Shown: positions 8,371-17,966, numbered from the stretch's first letter. The stretch: DNA of 64,000 nucleotides from Rhodococcus sp. P-2 (GCF_016598535.1 NZ_CP066779.1:3224001-3288000); one strand, 5' to 3'. The notes: generated by a model not told the origin, from the sequence alone. Numbers and translations: made by a program.

Positions 8371-9646
8371 TCGAGAAGATCAATCGAGTTCCGCCTAGTG
8401 GGCTCTTGTCGAGTCGCGCGCTACCGCCGTGCAGTCGCGCCTGCTGCGCCACGAGGGCCAACCCCAAACCGCTTCCGGCGTCGCCCGCACCGGTACCACG
8501 AACAAATCGTTCGAACATCGCTTCGCGTTCCGAAGGCGCGATCACGGTGCCGTTGTCGTCGACGAATACCGTCGCCGAACCGGTGGCAGCACCTGATCGG
8601 ACGGTGATCTCGACTTCGTCGGCATTGCCGTGCCGAACGGAGTTGGTGACGGCGTTGGTCAACACCAGACGGATGCCCGCGGGGAAGGCCTGAACCGAAA
8701 GTTCTTCCGGTGCTTTCAATCGAACGTCGACCTGAGGGTGCAGACGGCCCGCATCCGCGACAGCGCGATCGGCAACTTCCACGAGATCGACGTCGGCACA
8801 ATCCTCGGGATCGGCCACTTCACCCAGAGCGAGTGTCTCCAGATCGGTCAAGGTGCGCTCGATCTGGCGCTGCGCTTCCAATAATTCGCTGGACAGTTCG
8901 CGCCGTTGGCTTTCCGTGAGATTCAGTGTTGCGAGAACTTCAAGATCGGTGCGCATCGACGTGAGAGGTGTGCGCAGTTCGTGGGCGGAGACGCGAGCGA
9001 AATCGCGTGCCGACTCCAACGCCTCCTCGGTGCGGCTTCGATCGTTCTCGATGCGACTGAGCATGCTGTGGATTGCCTCCGACAGTTCTTCGGCTTCGCG
9101 CGTTCCACGTACCGACGGTGCCCGGCGCGAGAGTCCTTCGACATCGAGGTTGTTGCCTATGGAACTGGTGGTCTCGGTCAATTGCTGGAGAGGGCGGACG
9201 GCACGGCCCGTGAGTAACCAGCCGAGCCCGGCCGCGGCGAGGATGGCGACCACTGCCGCAGCGGCCACTTGGAACTGCTGCTCACGGATTGCCTGGGTCA
9301 GTGGGTCTTCGGGGATACTGACAGCCAGTGCGGCACCGCTGTCGCCGGGTACGAGAACATCACGACTGCGAACATCGGTGGTAGCCAAGGCGCTGACGGT
9401 CGTGGCATTGAACCCAGGGCTGCCGACCAATGGTTCTGTTGTTGCAGTTGGTGTTTCGATGAACAGCGGGCTCGGCGCACTCGCTGCGACACCCAGGGTG
9501 ACGGAATCGAGAGTGCGTTCCAGTTGTTCGGATCCGTTGACGCGCAGGAAGACCGCGAATGCAATTCCGATCGCGGCAATCACGATTCCGGCGGCCAGAC
9601 CCGAGGCGATGGCTACCCGGGTCTGAAGTGACAGTGGCCGCTTCAT
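8267..9646 (-). CDS. prrB: Sensor histidine kinase PrrB-like
   Basis: A 459-residue membrane kinase. The order is an N-terminal membrane segment (about residues 13-35), an extracytoplasmic loop to about 127, a second membrane segment (128-148), a HAMP linker, HisKA with the phosphoacceptor in [11 protein letters not shown] (about H222), and a HATPase with DNGTVI and [12 protein letters not shown]. Similarity to mycobacterial PrrB is strong up to the GGTRL segment. After about residue 425 there is a basic tail of about 30 residues with no counterpart that I know, and it overlaps the convergent oxidoreductase gene. The start overlaps the prrA stop by 4 bases, so the pair is coupled. Confidence 0.88.
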   Translation of the reverse strand: MKRPLSLQTRVAIASGLAAGIVIAAIGIAFAVFLRVNGSEQLERTLDSVTLGVAASAPSPLFIETPTATTEPLVGSPGFNATTVSALATTDVRSRDVLVPGDSGAALAVSIPEDPLTQAIREQQFQVAAAAVVAILAAAGLGWLLTGRAVRPLQQLTETTSSIGNNLDVEGLSRRAPSVRGTREAEELSEAIHSMLSRIENDRSRTEEALESARDFARVSAHELRTPLTSMRTDLEVLATLNLTESQRRELSSELLEAQRQIERTLTDLETLALGEVADPEDCADVDLVEVADRAVADAGRLHPQVDVRLKAPEELSVQAFPAGIRLVLTNAVTNSVRHGNADEVEITVRSGAATGSATVFVDDNGTVIAPSEREAMFERFVRGTGAGDAGSGLGLALVAQQARLHGGSARLDKSPLGGTRLIFSINLIRRAEPRAAAWPPRRRIGLGYLHRSVPVPHR

Positions 9647-10347
9647 CGTTCGGCCCTCAGGACGAAGCCCACTCCGCGCACCGTGTGGATCACGCGGGGC
9701 GCCCCGTCGACTTCGAGTTTCTTGCGTAGATAGGTGACGAAGACGTCGACGACATTGGTGTCGGCAGCGAAGTCGTAACCCCAGACGAGTCGCAGGAGTT
9801 GTGCGCGACTGAGTACGACACCGGCATGCTCGGCGAGTACCGACAACAGGTCGAACTCTCTTTTGGTGAGTTCGATTCGCCTACCGTCGATGTGCGCTCG
9901 ATGGCCACGGAGATCGACCGTCAGCGGTCCCACCGTGATCGGATGGTCGACCGACGGGGTGGCTCGCGTCGTGCGTCGAAGCAAGGCATTGAGTCTGGCG
10001 ACAAGCTCCGCCAACTCGAAAGGTTTGGTGAGGTAGTCGTCGGCGCCCGCCTCCAGCCCCGCGATGCGGTCACCCACGGAACTTCGGGCGCTGAGTACGC
10101 AGATCGGAACCTCGTTGCCGATTGCGCGCAGGGCCGTCACGACTCCGACGCCGTCGAGGCCGGGCATGTTGACGTCGAGAACAAGTGCGGCCGGGCATTG
10201 CTTGTTCACCGAGGACAAGGCGGATCGTCCGTCGACGGCAGTTGCCGTGTCGAAGCCCGACAATCGAAGTCCACGTTCGAGCGAATTCAGAACCTTCGTG
10301 TCGTCGTCAACGATCAGGATGCGCTCGCGTGTACTCACCCCAGCCAT
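9643..10347 (-). CDS. prrA: OmpR-family response regulator PrrA
   Basis: A 234-residue response regulator. The receiver domain (residues 10-120) has the acidic pocket in VDDD, the phosphoacceptor Asp in [10 protein letters not shown] and the Lys in TKPFE. The winged helix (135-232) carries [16 protein letters not shown], nearly identical to mycobacterial PrrA. PrrA/PrrB is conserved across mycobacteria and linked to respiration and nitrogen responses. It is divergent from a secreted-protein gene 167 bp away, which is a possible target. Confidence 0.93.
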   Translation of the reverse strand: MAGVSTRERILIVDDDTKVLNSLERGLRLSGFDTATAVDGRSALSSVNKQCPAALVLDVNMPGLDGVGVVTALRAIGNEVPICVLSARSSVGDRIAGLEAGADDYLTKPFELAELVARLNALLRRTTRATPSVDHPITVGPLTVDLRGHRAHIDGRRIELTKREFDLLSVLAEHAGVVLSRAQLLRLVWGYDFAADTNVVDVFVTYLRKKLEVDGAPRVIHTVRGVGFVLRAER

Positions 10348-10514
10348 GGTGCCATCGGATTACGGCCCGGGGCCTCGCTCGGAGCCAGGGCCGCCGCATT
10401 CTCATCAACTCCTAAGAAACCGACAACAGATCTGCAGTGTCGGCTTCATAACCTCGGGTTTCTCGGATGCGACCGCGCCGAGAATTCGAGAACGTTCGAT
10501 CAAGGAGAACAACG

Positions 10515-10979
10515 ATGACGCGATTGACAGTGAACGGCAAGCGGGCCCGCCGGACCGGTGTGGTGGTGGCGTCCGTGGCGGTCCTCGGTATGGCCGTGGC
10601 ACCGGGAATCGCCTGGGCTTCCAATCCGATTTCCGACGGGTCGCCGGTAGCGGTGCGATCGATCGCGACCGCTCCGTCCGATGCTGGTGTGGCACCCGAA
10701 GTAGCGTGTGGTGCCACGACGCCGATATCCGACGAGGAGCTGCAGAAGCTCATCGACGAGGGCAAGGTTGTGCGCGCGGAGGAGGCCGGTACAGCCGCAA
10801 TCACGATTGAAGTGCCGAGCGACGCCGCGACATTCATTGCGCGTGAAGGGGTGCCGGCGTTGCCGACCGTCGAGTGGGCTCCGACCACCGAGGGGGTTCC
10901 GGCAGAGGTGCTCGACATGGCCGGCGTCGCTCCGCTGGAGGAAGGCGTTGCCCTGTCATGCACCGTTGCTGCGGGCTGA
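10515..10979 (+). CDS. Secreted hypothetical protein with two cysteines
   Basis: A 154-residue protein with an N-terminal signal peptide: basic residues, then a hydrophobic stretch VVVASVAVLGMAVAPGIAWA and probable cleavage after AWA. The mature part is Ala/Glu/Pro-rich and has two cysteines (in VACGAT and LSCTVA), so one disulfide is possible. The ATG at 10515 was chosen because AAGGAG lies 8 nt upstream; an upstream GTG would put about 16 polar residues before the signal. No family is recognised. It is divergent from prrA. Confidence 0.65.
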   Translation: MTRLTVNGKRARRTGVVVASVAVLGMAVAPGIAWASNPISDGSPVAVRSIATAPSDAGVAPEVACGATTPISDEELQKLIDEGKVVRAEEAGTAAITIEVPSDAATFIAREGVPALPTVEWAPTTEGVPAEVLDMAGVAPLEEGVALSCTVAAG

Positions 10980-11199
10980 CGAGCGAAAAAAGCTCCGCAT
11001 GAACCGCTTTGACCTGGAACGGTACGGCCGTACTCAACTGGGACGAGAGGGCGGTCAACCCTGTCGGTAGCACTTGCTACGTTCGGGGCGGTCTCGGCGA
11101 GCATGCCGGGACCGTCGCCGATGGCGTCATGTGTGTGGTGTCTCGCAGAGGGTGCGGTACGGCCTGATGCGGGGCGCGTTTCGAAAGGTGTTGTGTTTC

Positions 11200-12003
11200 A
11201 TGGTCATGGGCCCCACCCACGCGATGTCCGGTGCTGCTGTGGGGTTGGTGGTTGCAGAGTTGTTGCCTCTCGATTGGGGAGGGCCCACATCCACCGCTGA
11301 AACCTTGACCTTTGCCGGTGTGTGCGCCGGCGCCGCCTTGCTTCCCGATCTCGATACCGGTCAGTCGACGGTTTCCCGATCATTCGGTCCGCTCAGTAAA
11401 GCGCTGGCCAAAGGTATCGACGCAATTTCGGTGACCTTCTATCGCATCACCAAAGGCAAGAAGGACGGCAAGCGTCGTGGTGGGCATCGGACGCTCACGC
11501 ACACCGCACTGTTTGCCGCCGGTCTGGGGGCCGGGGTTTCTGCGTTGGTTGTTCAATTCGGGAAGCCCGCCATCATCATCACGCTGTTCTTCTGCCTCGG
11601 ACTGGCCATCCGAGGGTTGGCGGGTGAATTGGCCAAGGAGAAGGGGTGGCTCGCGGTTTCCGCCGTTGCGTTGGTGCTCTCTGCCCTCACTTGGCAGTGG
11701 TATCCGAGTGAGGCCGGATCCACCGGGCTAGGTGTTGCGGTGGCACTGGGCTGCGCCACGCACTGTCTCGGCGATGCGATCACCAAGGAAGGGGTGCCGT
11801 TTCTCGCGCCCCTGATTCCGCTCGGCGGCAAGCGATGGTGGGAACAACGGCTGCCGTCATTCCTGTCCATCCGTGCAGGTGGGAACCTCGAGAAGATCCT
11901 GATCGGGCCGGCGCTGACTGTTCTGACTGCCTGGTTGATCATCAGTGCGTTCGACGGCGCCCCGGAAGCGATCTATGCCGTCTTCGCTCCGATGGTGCAG
12001 TGA
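11200..12003 (+). CDS. Membrane-associated metal-dependent hydrolase, YdjM type
   Basis: A 267-residue multi-spanning membrane protein of the YdjM/DUF457 family. Family signatures are visible: the N-terminal MGPTHAMSG histidine, the acidic LLPDLDTGQST motif after the first membrane segments, and GHRTLTHT near residue 105. Together these form the putative metal site. Four or five hydrophobic helices follow. The start at ATG 11200 is preceded by GAAAGG. A possible alternative is the ATG two codons on. The substrate is unknown. The 220 bases upstream show no gene that I can support. Confidence 0.75.
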   Translation: MVMGPTHAMSGAAVGLVVAELLPLDWGGPTSTAETLTFAGVCAGAALLPDLDTGQSTVSRSFGPLSKALAKGIDAISVTFYRITKGKKDGKRRGGHRTLTHTALFAAGLGAGVSALVVQFGKPAIIITLFFCLGLAIRGLAGELAKEKGWLAVSAVALVLSALTWQWYPSEAGSTGLGVAVALGCATHCLGDAITKEGVPFLAPLIPLGGKRWWEQRLPSFLSIRAGGNLEKILIGPALTVLTAWLIISAFDGAPEAIYAVFAPMVQ

Positions 12004-12100
12004 GCTTCGGAAAACTTTTATTACGGAACCACTGGCATCGTAATCATATTTGTTCTACGTTCGTCCCTGACATGAACCGAGTCGGCTGACGGAGTGAGCA

Positions 12101-13867
12101 GTGGTGCATCGAGCAGAACCCAAGGCAGAGCACAGCTCAGGAGTAGACGGTGTGAGCCGGCGCGGATTTCTCGCAGCGAGTGCCGGTGCTGCCGCGCTCG
12201 CGGGCATTTCCTGGGCGCCGGCGGGAGCAGTGCCCTGGGGTTCGGCATCGACCATCGCGCCACCGCCCGGATTTCCGTCGGACATTCCGCTGTCACAGCA
12301 GGCATACGCCAACTGGTCGCGAGAAATCATGCTCGACAGCGTGTGGACTGCAACGGCGCGTCACAGCGGCGACGTCGTCACCCTCGCCAACTGGGCGTTC
12401 GACAACGGGTACACAGTGCGTGCGAAGGGAACGATGCACGGGTGGAGTCCGTTGACCGTGGTGCCCGGCGCGCCTTCGGATCGAGTTCTGCTGGTCGATA
12501 CGATGGCGAACTTGAATTCGGTTGTGGTGCAGCACGGCACGCCCGCAACAGTCACGGCGGGCGCCGGTACCAGTATCGAAGCCATTCTGACAGCGCTCGA
12601 GCGAGAAGGGCTCGGCTGGGCGAACTCTCCGGCGATCGGTGAGCTGTCCATCGCCGGGGCACTGGCGATCGGCGCTCACGGGGCAACGTATCCGGCGGTA
12701 GGGGAGACGATCACCCCTGGTCAATCGTATGGTTCGCTGAGCAATCTGATCACCGAGATCACGGTGGTGGCGTGGGAGGAAGGCAGCAATCGATACGGGC
12801 TGAAGACTTTTCGCCGATCAGATGACGAGATCACGGCTTTCCTGACTCACCTGGGCCGAACCTTCGTCACCTCCGTGACGCTGCAAGCCGGGGAGAATTA
12901 TCGGCTGCGGTGCCAGAGTTTTACCGACATTCCGTGGCAAGAACTCTTTGCTGCTCCCGGTTCGCCAGGGCGTACCTACGAGAGTTTTGTCGAGAAATCC
13001 GGACGGGTAGAAGCCATCTGGTTCCCGTTCACGCAAACACCGTGGCTCAAGGTCTGGACGCCGACCCCGGTCAAACCTCCGGAGTCCCGAGAGGTGAGCG
13101 GGCCGTACAACTACTTCTTCTCCGACGCGATTCCCGAAGAAGTCACCACACCGTTGGGGATGGTGGCGCAGGGTCTTCAAGCTGCGACACCACTGTTCGG
13201 TGCCTCTCAGTTCGGAGCTGTAGCAGCAGGGTTGGTGCTGACCGACACCGACGATCTGTGGGGCTGGTCGAAAGACGTCTTGTTCTACCTGCGGCACACG
13301 ACGTTGCGCGTCGTAGCGGGCGGCGGGGCGGTGATCACCAAGCGCTCCAACATCGGCCGCGTCGTCCACGAGATGACGAGTTGGCTGAACGAGCGAATGA
13401 CGCACTACGCGTCGCTGGGGCAGTATCCCGTCAACATGCCGTTCGAAGTACGTCTCTGCGGTGTCGACGATAACGGCGAGGTGTTGGTCGACAGCGCCGG
13501 TGTGCCGGATCTGTCAGCGGTGCGGCCCCGCGCGGATCGTCAGGACTGGGACACGGCGATCTGGATGAACGTGGTCTCGATTCCCGGCACCGCGGGATTG
13601 CCCGTGTTCCTTCGTGAGATGGAACGGTGGATGGTCGCGAACTACTCCGGCGACTACGCGACTTTCCGTCCGGAGTGGTCGAAGGGATGGGCATTCACCG
13701 ATCAGGCGGCGTACCAGGACGACGAATTCCTCACCAGCACAGTGCCGGCCACCTTCCGGGCCGGTGGAGACGGGAACTGGGACTTCGCTATCGCCACGCT
13801 CGACGAACACGACCCACACCGCGTATTCAGCAATATGTTCCTCGACCGCGTATTGCCGCCCAGCTGA
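12101..13867 (+). CDS. Tat-exported cholesterol oxidase, VAO-type covalent flavoprotein
   Basis: A 588-residue oxidase that should convert cholesterol to cholest-4-en-3-one outside the cytoplasm. A twin-arginine signal (SRRGFLA, then an Ala-rich hydrophobic core) precedes a PCMH-type FAD domain. The histidine in KGTMHGWSP (about H113) is the expected covalent FAD attachment site, as in type II cholesterol oxidase. The C-terminal cholesterol-oxidase substrate domain follows (RVVAGGGAVITKRSN). Two starts are possible: GTG 12101 with GGAG 6 nt upstream, and GTG 12152 with CAGGAG 8 nt upstream. The second gives a standard short Tat n-region. It ends 5 bases from a convergent gene. Confidence 0.85.
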   Translation: MVHRAEPKAEHSSGVDGVSRRGFLAASAGAAALAGISWAPAGAVPWGSASTIAPPPGFPSDIPLSQQAYANWSREIMLDSVWTATARHSGDVVTLANWAFDNGYTVRAKGTMHGWSPLTVVPGAPSDRVLLVDTMANLNSVVVQHGTPATVTAGAGTSIEAILTALEREGLGWANSPAIGELSIAGALAIGAHGATYPAVGETITPGQSYGSLSNLITEITVVAWEEGSNRYGLKTFRRSDDEITAFLTHLGRTFVTSVTLQAGENYRLRCQSFTDIPWQELFAAPGSPGRTYESFVEKSGRVEAIWFPFTQTPWLKVWTPTPVKPPESREVSGPYNYFFSDAIPEEVTTPLGMVAQGLQAATPLFGASQFGAVAAGLVLTDTDDLWGWSKDVLFYLRHTTLRVVAGGGAVITKRSNIGRVVHEMTSWLNERMTHYASLGQYPVNMPFEVRLCGVDDNGEVLVDSAGVPDLSAVRPRADRQDWDTAIWMNVVSIPGTAGLPVFLREMERWMVANYSGDYATFRPEWSKGWAFTDQAAYQDDEFLTSTVPATFRAGGDGNWDFAIATLDEHDPHRVFSNMFLDRVLPPS

Positions 13868-13872
13868 ATCTC

Positions 13873-14634
13873 CTACTGCGGGAGCGGTTTGCGCCAACGT
13901 ACGTCGGTGACACGGATACGCTGATTGTTGTCACCGTTCCAGTCGATGCTCAGTCCCTGGGCTCGGAGTGCGTCGGCCACCTGGCGCCCGACGGTCTGAT
14001 CGGTGTGCGCGATCATGTGTGCCTTGGCGGTTTCGTCGCCGCCGAAAGCAGCGGCGATCAGTGCGGGATCGAGATCGTGGGCAGGGCGAAACGCACTGTA
14101 GGACAAGTAGAGATCGGACGGCTCGTCGCCGAGACGCTCCGCATCCTGCATGTGGAAGAACGTGTACGCCCACTGAGCAAAGGGATACCCGTTCTCGTCC
14201 GGTTCGGCCGGCGTGCGCTCGTCGTCGATTTCGGTAGTGCCACACTGCATGCAGCAGGTGAAGTTCATTCGGGCCACGATGCCGTTGTGCTCGAGTTCTG
14301 CGAAGGCGGCGGATAGGCGCTCGAAGTCGCCAGGAGCCGTCCACTGGGTCTGCTCCTCGAGTCTTCGGTCCCAGACCTCACGCACTATTGCGTCGATCCG
14401 TCTGCCGAGTTCATCGTTCTCGAAACCGCCCTCGACGCTGTCTCGGGCGGCTTCGCAGATTTCGTCGAACGTCGCGAAACCAGGGACTACCAGTTCGCGC
14501 GCTTGCTCACGGACAGCGACGATGTCAGCCTCACTGAGCACCGGTGCTGACCGTGACTGTGTTGACCGTGACTGTGCTGACCGTGACTGTGCTGACCGTG
14601 ACCAGGGCAATCGCATACCGGCACCGTACTGCAC
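13873..14634 (-). CDS. DUF6891-like hypothetical protein with N-terminal pentapeptide repeat
   Basis: A protein of up to 253 residues with a conserved-looking body from about residue 33, containing NFTCCMQCGTTEIDDE and YTFFHMQDAERL. This resembles the DUF6891 family, whose function is unknown. The three cysteines in CCMQC could bind metal. Residues about 11-30 are a SRSAQ/SRSTQ pentapeptide repeat encoded by a 15-bp tandem repeat. The first codon could be GTG 14634 or ATG 14616. It begins 11 nt after the stop of the efflux-pump gene on the same strand, so the two may share a transcript. Confidence 0.6.
   Translation of the reverse strand: MQYGAGMRLPWSRSAQSRSAQSRSTQSRSAPVLSEADIVAVREQARELVVPGFATFDEICEAARDSVEGGFENDELGRRIDAIVREVWDRRLEEQTQWTAPGDFERLSAAFAELEHNGIVARMNFTCCMQCGTTEIDDERTPAEPDENGYPFAQWAYTFFHMQDAERLGDEPSDLYLSYSAFRPAHDLDPALIAAAFGGDETAKAHMIAHTDQTVGRQVADALRAQGLSIDWNGDNNQRIRVTDVRWRKPLPQ
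14544..14603 (+). repeat. 15-bp tandem repeat, 4 copies
   Basis: Four adjacent copies of GTGCTGACCGTGACT run from 14544 to 14603. The second copy has C to T at position 4 and the last has T to C at position 15. The unit is a multiple of three and lies inside the hypothetical gene at 13873-14634, where it encodes a Ser-Arg-Ser-Ala-Gln pentapeptide. Copy number could vary without a frameshift. Confidence 0.9.
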
Positions 14635-14645
14635 CTATTCGGCCG

Positions 14646-16262
14646 TCAGGCGACGTCGGCTGGTGCTTTCGTTTCCTCCTCGCTTGACGGGGCAGGCTTG
14701 TTCGGGATGAGCGCGGTGGCGATCAGGCCGACCACGACGAATCCGGCCGCAAGGTATCCGCCGAGTGTGATGCCGTGAGTCATTGCAGACTGTGCAGCGT
14801 CGGCGACGAAAGCGGTGCTCGGTGACCCGGCCAGCGAGTCTATGGCGGCGCCCGCGCTGTCGGTGACAGCACGAGTCAATTGATCAGCCTGAGCTTGGTC
14901 GACACCGGATTCGGTGAGGTCGTTGTTCAGCGTGGAATTGAGAGTGCTGAAGAAGGCCGTGGTCAGGACAGCGATGCCCAGTGCGGATCCGAGTTGGCGG
15001 AACGCACTCTGAATTCCGGAGCCTTGACCGGCGCTCTGCTCGGGAATCTCCTCGAGCACGACGTTGGTCACCTGCGCAGTCGCAAAACCGACGCCGATTC
15101 CGTAGAAGAACAGCACTGCGGCGATAGTCCACCAGGGGCTGTCTGTCGCAGCGATGAATCCGAGACCGGCGAGACCGAGCGCTTCGAGGGCCAAACCGAT
15201 ACGGACCAAACCCAACGGCGAGACCTTCGATGCCATTCCGAAGCTCGCACCACTGGCGACGAAGCTGCCGATGGCGATGGGAACCAGTGCAAGTCCGGCC
15301 TGGAGTGCGCTGTATCCGAGCGTGAACTGAAGCCAGAGAGGAAGCACCGCAACGATTCCGAACTCGCCGAGCCCGATGATCAGCGTCGCGATGTTGCCGT
15401 TGCGGAACGACGAGATGGAGAAGAGTCGCACGTCCATCAGCGCCCGCGACGGATCGTCGCTGCGGGTGAGCATGGTTTGCCGGTAGGCGAACGCACCGAG
15501 CGACAGAACGGCGAGTACGAGCGCGACCAGAACCGGTGACGGTCCGCTGGTCCATGACAGACCGAACAGATCGAAGGGTTCCTTCGTGGTCAGCCACCCG
15601 TACGTACGTCCCTCGACGAGGCCGAAGGCGAGCAGGCCAAGGCCGGCGATGGACAGTGCCGCTCCCGTGGCGTCGATGCGCCCAGCGGTGCGGGGTGAGG
15701 GCGCGATGAACAGCACTGCGCCGATGAGAATGAGCGCAGCCAGCGGAATGTTGATCCCGAATGCCCAACGCCATGAGGCATGTTCGGCAAGCCAGCCGCC
15801 GAGCAATGGGCCGAGGGCGGAGGCTGCACCGATGGTGGAGCCCCAGACTGCGAAGGCCTGGCCGCGGGCTTTGCCGGTGAACATAGCGTTCAGCAGCGAC
15901 AGTGAGGTGGGCAGGATCATGGCCGCGCCGGCGCCCTGCAGGAATCGCGCCAGGATCAATAGACCGCCGTTCGGTGCCAGTCCGGCCAGCAGGCTCGTCG
16001 CGCCGAACACGATGACACCGGCAATGAAGATACGACGAGCGCCGACCAGATCGGCAACTCTGCCGACCAATAGCAGAAGTGCCGCGAACACGATTGCGTA
16101 GGACTCTTGGATCCATTGAGCCTGAACGGAATTGATTCCGAGATCTTCGATGATCGAGGGAACGATGACGTTGACGATGGTGGTGTCGACGACGATCAGT
16201 GCCACGCCGAGTGCAATGGCGATCAGGCCCAACCACTTGCGGGTGGTGGGTGAGATGTTCAC
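14646..16262 (-). CDS. DHA2-family MFS drug efflux pump
   Basis: A 538-residue, 14-helix major facilitator of the EmrB/QacA group. The first helix motif VDTTIVNVIVPSI, the RVADLVGARRIF loop and the motif C region are present. The start is GTG 16262 because GGAGG is exactly 7 nt upstream; a longer frame upstream would enter the regulator's promoter. The gene is divergent from a MarR regulator with a shared operator, the usual arrangement for substrate-induced efflux. The drug range is unknown. A short C-terminal charged tail ends in a Glu-rich segment. Confidence 0.88.
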   Translation of the reverse strand: MNISPTTRKWLGLIAIALGVALIVVDTTIVNVIVPSIIEDLGINSVQAQWIQESYAIVFAALLLLVGRVADLVGARRIFIAGVIVFGATSLLAGLAPNGGLLILARFLQGAGAAMILPTSLSLLNAMFTGKARGQAFAVWGSTIGAASALGPLLGGWLAEHASWRWAFGINIPLAALILIGAVLFIAPSPRTAGRIDATGAALSIAGLGLLAFGLVEGRTYGWLTTKEPFDLFGLSWTSGPSPVLVALVLAVLSLGAFAYRQTMLTRSDDPSRALMDVRLFSISSFRNGNIATLIIGLGEFGIVAVLPLWLQFTLGYSALQAGLALVPIAIGSFVASGASFGMASKVSPLGLVRIGLALEALGLAGLGFIAATDSPWWTIAAVLFFYGIGVGFATAQVTNVVLEEIPEQSAGQGSGIQSAFRQLGSALGIAVLTTAFFSTLNSTLNNDLTESGVDQAQADQLTRAVTDSAGAAIDSLAGSPSTAFVADAAQSAMTHGITLGGYLAAGFVVVGLIATALIPNKPAPSSEEETKAPADVA

Positions 16263-16283
16263 GAATAAACCTCCATGGTGAAG

Positions 16284-16302
16284 TAACTTTATAATGAAGG
16301 TA
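16284..16302. promoter_or_regulatory. Candidate MarR operator between efflux pump and regulator
   Basis: An imperfect inverted repeat TAACTTTA / TGAAGGTA (6 of 8 positions symmetric, 3-bp centre) sits 22 bp before the pump start codon in an AT-rich pocket of otherwise GC-rich DNA. Size and position fit a MarR dimer site. The target is inferred. Confidence 0.5.
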
Positions 16303-16382
16303 TATTTGAGGCGGTAAGTTGTCAACGTGCGCGCTGGGCTCTGCTGGCCGCCGTCTGGCACAGGAAAGGTGGGATCACCGAG

Positions 16383-16859
16383 GTGGAGGCACCGCGCGAC
16401 ATCTCCGTGGAGCGGGAGCGGCTGATGGACGAATTCCGCGCGTACGGTGGGACGTTCACCGAATTCAGCCATCGATTCGCGTCGTGGCTGGGTCTTCATT
16501 CCACCGATGCAACTGCCCTGATGGAAATCACCGCAGCCGAGGAGAAAGGTGCGCCGCTCTCACCCGCGCGCCTCGCGGAGCGGATCTCCTTGACGTCGGG
16601 CGCAACCACCGCGCTGCTCAATCGTCTGGAGAAGGCGGGACACATCGTCAGGACCCGAGAGAATGCAGACCGTCGCGTGGTCACGCTGCACAGCAGTGCG
16701 CATGTGCAGGATCTGGCGGACGAGTTCTTCGGGCCCCTTGCCGTGCGACTCGACGCCATGATGGCGAAGTACCCGCCCGAACTGCTCAGTCGATTCGAGG
16801 AATTTCTCGTCGACCTGCACTCGACGATGAACGAACACCTCGAGCAGGACAACCGCTGA
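16383..16859 (+). CDS. MarR-family regulator of the divergent efflux pump
   Basis: A 158-residue MarR protein. The winged helix lies at about residues 45-100 (PARLAERISLTSGATTALLNRLEKAGHI, wing R-TRENADRRVV), with dimerisation helices at both ends. Start GTG 16383 follows a purine-rich AGGAAAGGTGGG. An internal ATG at 16425 would remove part of the N-terminal helix. It should repress the divergent DHA2 pump and itself at 16284-16302. Confidence 0.82.
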   Translation: MEAPRDISVERERLMDEFRAYGGTFTEFSHRFASWLGLHSTDATALMEITAAEEKGAPLSPARLAERISLTSGATTALLNRLEKAGHIVRTRENADRRVVTLHSSAHVQDLADEFFGPLAVRLDAMMAKYPPELLSRFEEFLVDLHSTMNEHLEQDNR

Positions 16860-16861
16860 AC

Positions 16862-16896
16862 AAAAAACGCCGCTCGACTCCGGAGAGTCGAGCGGC
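16862..16896 (-). terminator. Terminator for the siderophore-binding protein gene
   Basis: A perfect 12-bp stem GCCGCTCGACTC / GAGTCGAGCGGC (16869-16880, 16885-16896) with a CGGA loop is followed on the minus strand by GTTTTTTG. It lies between two convergent genes and ends the minus-strand transcript best. Confidence 0.8.
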
Positions 16897-16916
16897 GGTC
16901 TTGGCTTCGGTGACGG

Positions 16917-17948
16917 CTACTTGCCGAGCTTGGCCTGCAGGTCGTCGAGAACCAGGCCGGCACCTGTCGGGCCGAGACCCAGGAACCAGGTCTCGTCGCT
17001 GACCTCGGTGGCGCGGCCTTCCTTGACTGCGTCCATGCTGGCCCACAGCGGGCCGGCAACGACGGTGGTCTGGCCGGTGTCGGCGGGATTTCCGTAGCTG
17101 GAGTAGAAGATTCGGTCTCCCTCTGCTTCGGTGATCGTCTCTGGGCTGACCTCGACGGCCAGTTCGTCGATGTCCTGGATCGCCGGGCGGGGCAGGCCGA
17201 CGTCCTTCAAGATGACGCCGATGAACGACAGGTTGCCGTACAGGCGCAGCTTGCCGGACATGAAGCGAACCAGAGAGATGGTCGGGGAGCCGTCGATCGA
17301 CTCACGGACCTGATCCGCGTGCGTCTGGTAGTCGTTGAGAACCTGCTCGGCCTTGGTCTCCTCGCCGAGTGCGTCACCGGCAAGGAGGAAGTTCTCCTTC
17401 CACGGGAAGCCGGGGCGGATACTGAAGACCGTCGGAGCGATTGCCGCGAGCTGCGGGTACAGCTTGTCCTGGCGCAACTTGCTACCGAGGATCAGATCGG
17501 GCTGCAGTGCGGTGATCGCCTCGAGGTTGAGGTTGTTGGTCGTGCCCACGTCGGGGACTCCGACCAACTTGTTTGCCAGGTACGACGGCTGACCGGCGGC
17601 ACTTTCCGGGCTGGCGATGCCTACCGGCGTGATCCCGAGCGAGAGGACCTCGTCGAGTTCGCCACTGTCGAGGACCACGACGCGGGTCGGCTTGGCCTCG
17701 AGTGTGGTCTCGCCCAGAGCGTGGGTGATGGTGCGCGGGAACTCGCCGGGCGCGGCGTCGCTGCCGAGCTTCGCAGTTTCCGTGTCGGCAGTGCTGAACA
17801 GCTTGCCGCCGGTCGCGACATCGGTGTTGCCGTTTGCGTTGCCGCCGGCGTCGGAAGAACCGCAGGCCGTAGCGGCAAAAACAGTCGCCAAGGCAACCAT
17901 GGCGACCCGGACCGACGTGCGGCTCCGGAGAGTGGTGCGTGAATGCAT
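16917..17948 (-). CDS. Ferric-siderophore-binding lipoprotein
   Basis: A 343-residue periplasmic-binding lipoprotein of the FecB/FepB class that should deliver iron-siderophore to an ABC importer. The signal peptide ends in the lipobox ATAC at about residue 29. The two-lobe PBP domain starts near residue 72 (TITHALGETTLEAKPTRVVVLDSGELDEVLSLG). No permease or ATPase gene is nearby, so it is an orphan binding protein in this window. An iron box overlaps its start codon (17948-17966), indicating repression by an IdeR/DtxR regulator when iron is plentiful. Confidence 0.88.
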   Translation of the reverse strand: MHSRTTLRSRTSVRVAMVALATVFAATACGSSDAGGNANGNTDVATGGKLFSTADTETAKLGSDAAPGEFPRTITHALGETTLEAKPTRVVVLDSGELDEVLSLGITPVGIASPESAAGQPSYLANKLVGVPDVGTTNNLNLEAITALQPDLILGSKLRQDKLYPQLAAIAPTVFSIRPGFPWKENFLLAGDALGEETKAEQVLNDYQTHADQVRESIDGSPTISLVRFMSGKLRLYGNLSFIGVILKDVGLPRPAIQDIDELAVEVSPETITEAEGDRIFYSSYGNPADTGQTTVVAGPLWASMDAVKEGRATEVSDETWFLGLGPTGAGLVLDDLQAKLGK

Positions 17949-17966
17949 TAGGCTACCCTACCTTCC
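17948..17966 (-). promoter_or_regulatory. IdeR/DtxR iron box
   Basis: Minus-strand GGAAGGTAGGGTAGCCTAA matches the 19-bp IdeR consensus at 13 of 19 positions, including the whole AGCCTAA-type right half. It abuts the start codon of the siderophore-binding lipoprotein, so bound IdeR would block transcription start. Confidence 0.7.

Noticed and set aside
16881-16916. Terminator after the MarR gene on the plus strand
   Set aside because: The 12-bp stem has a U-run only on the minus strand, so it was assigned to the siderophore-binding gene.
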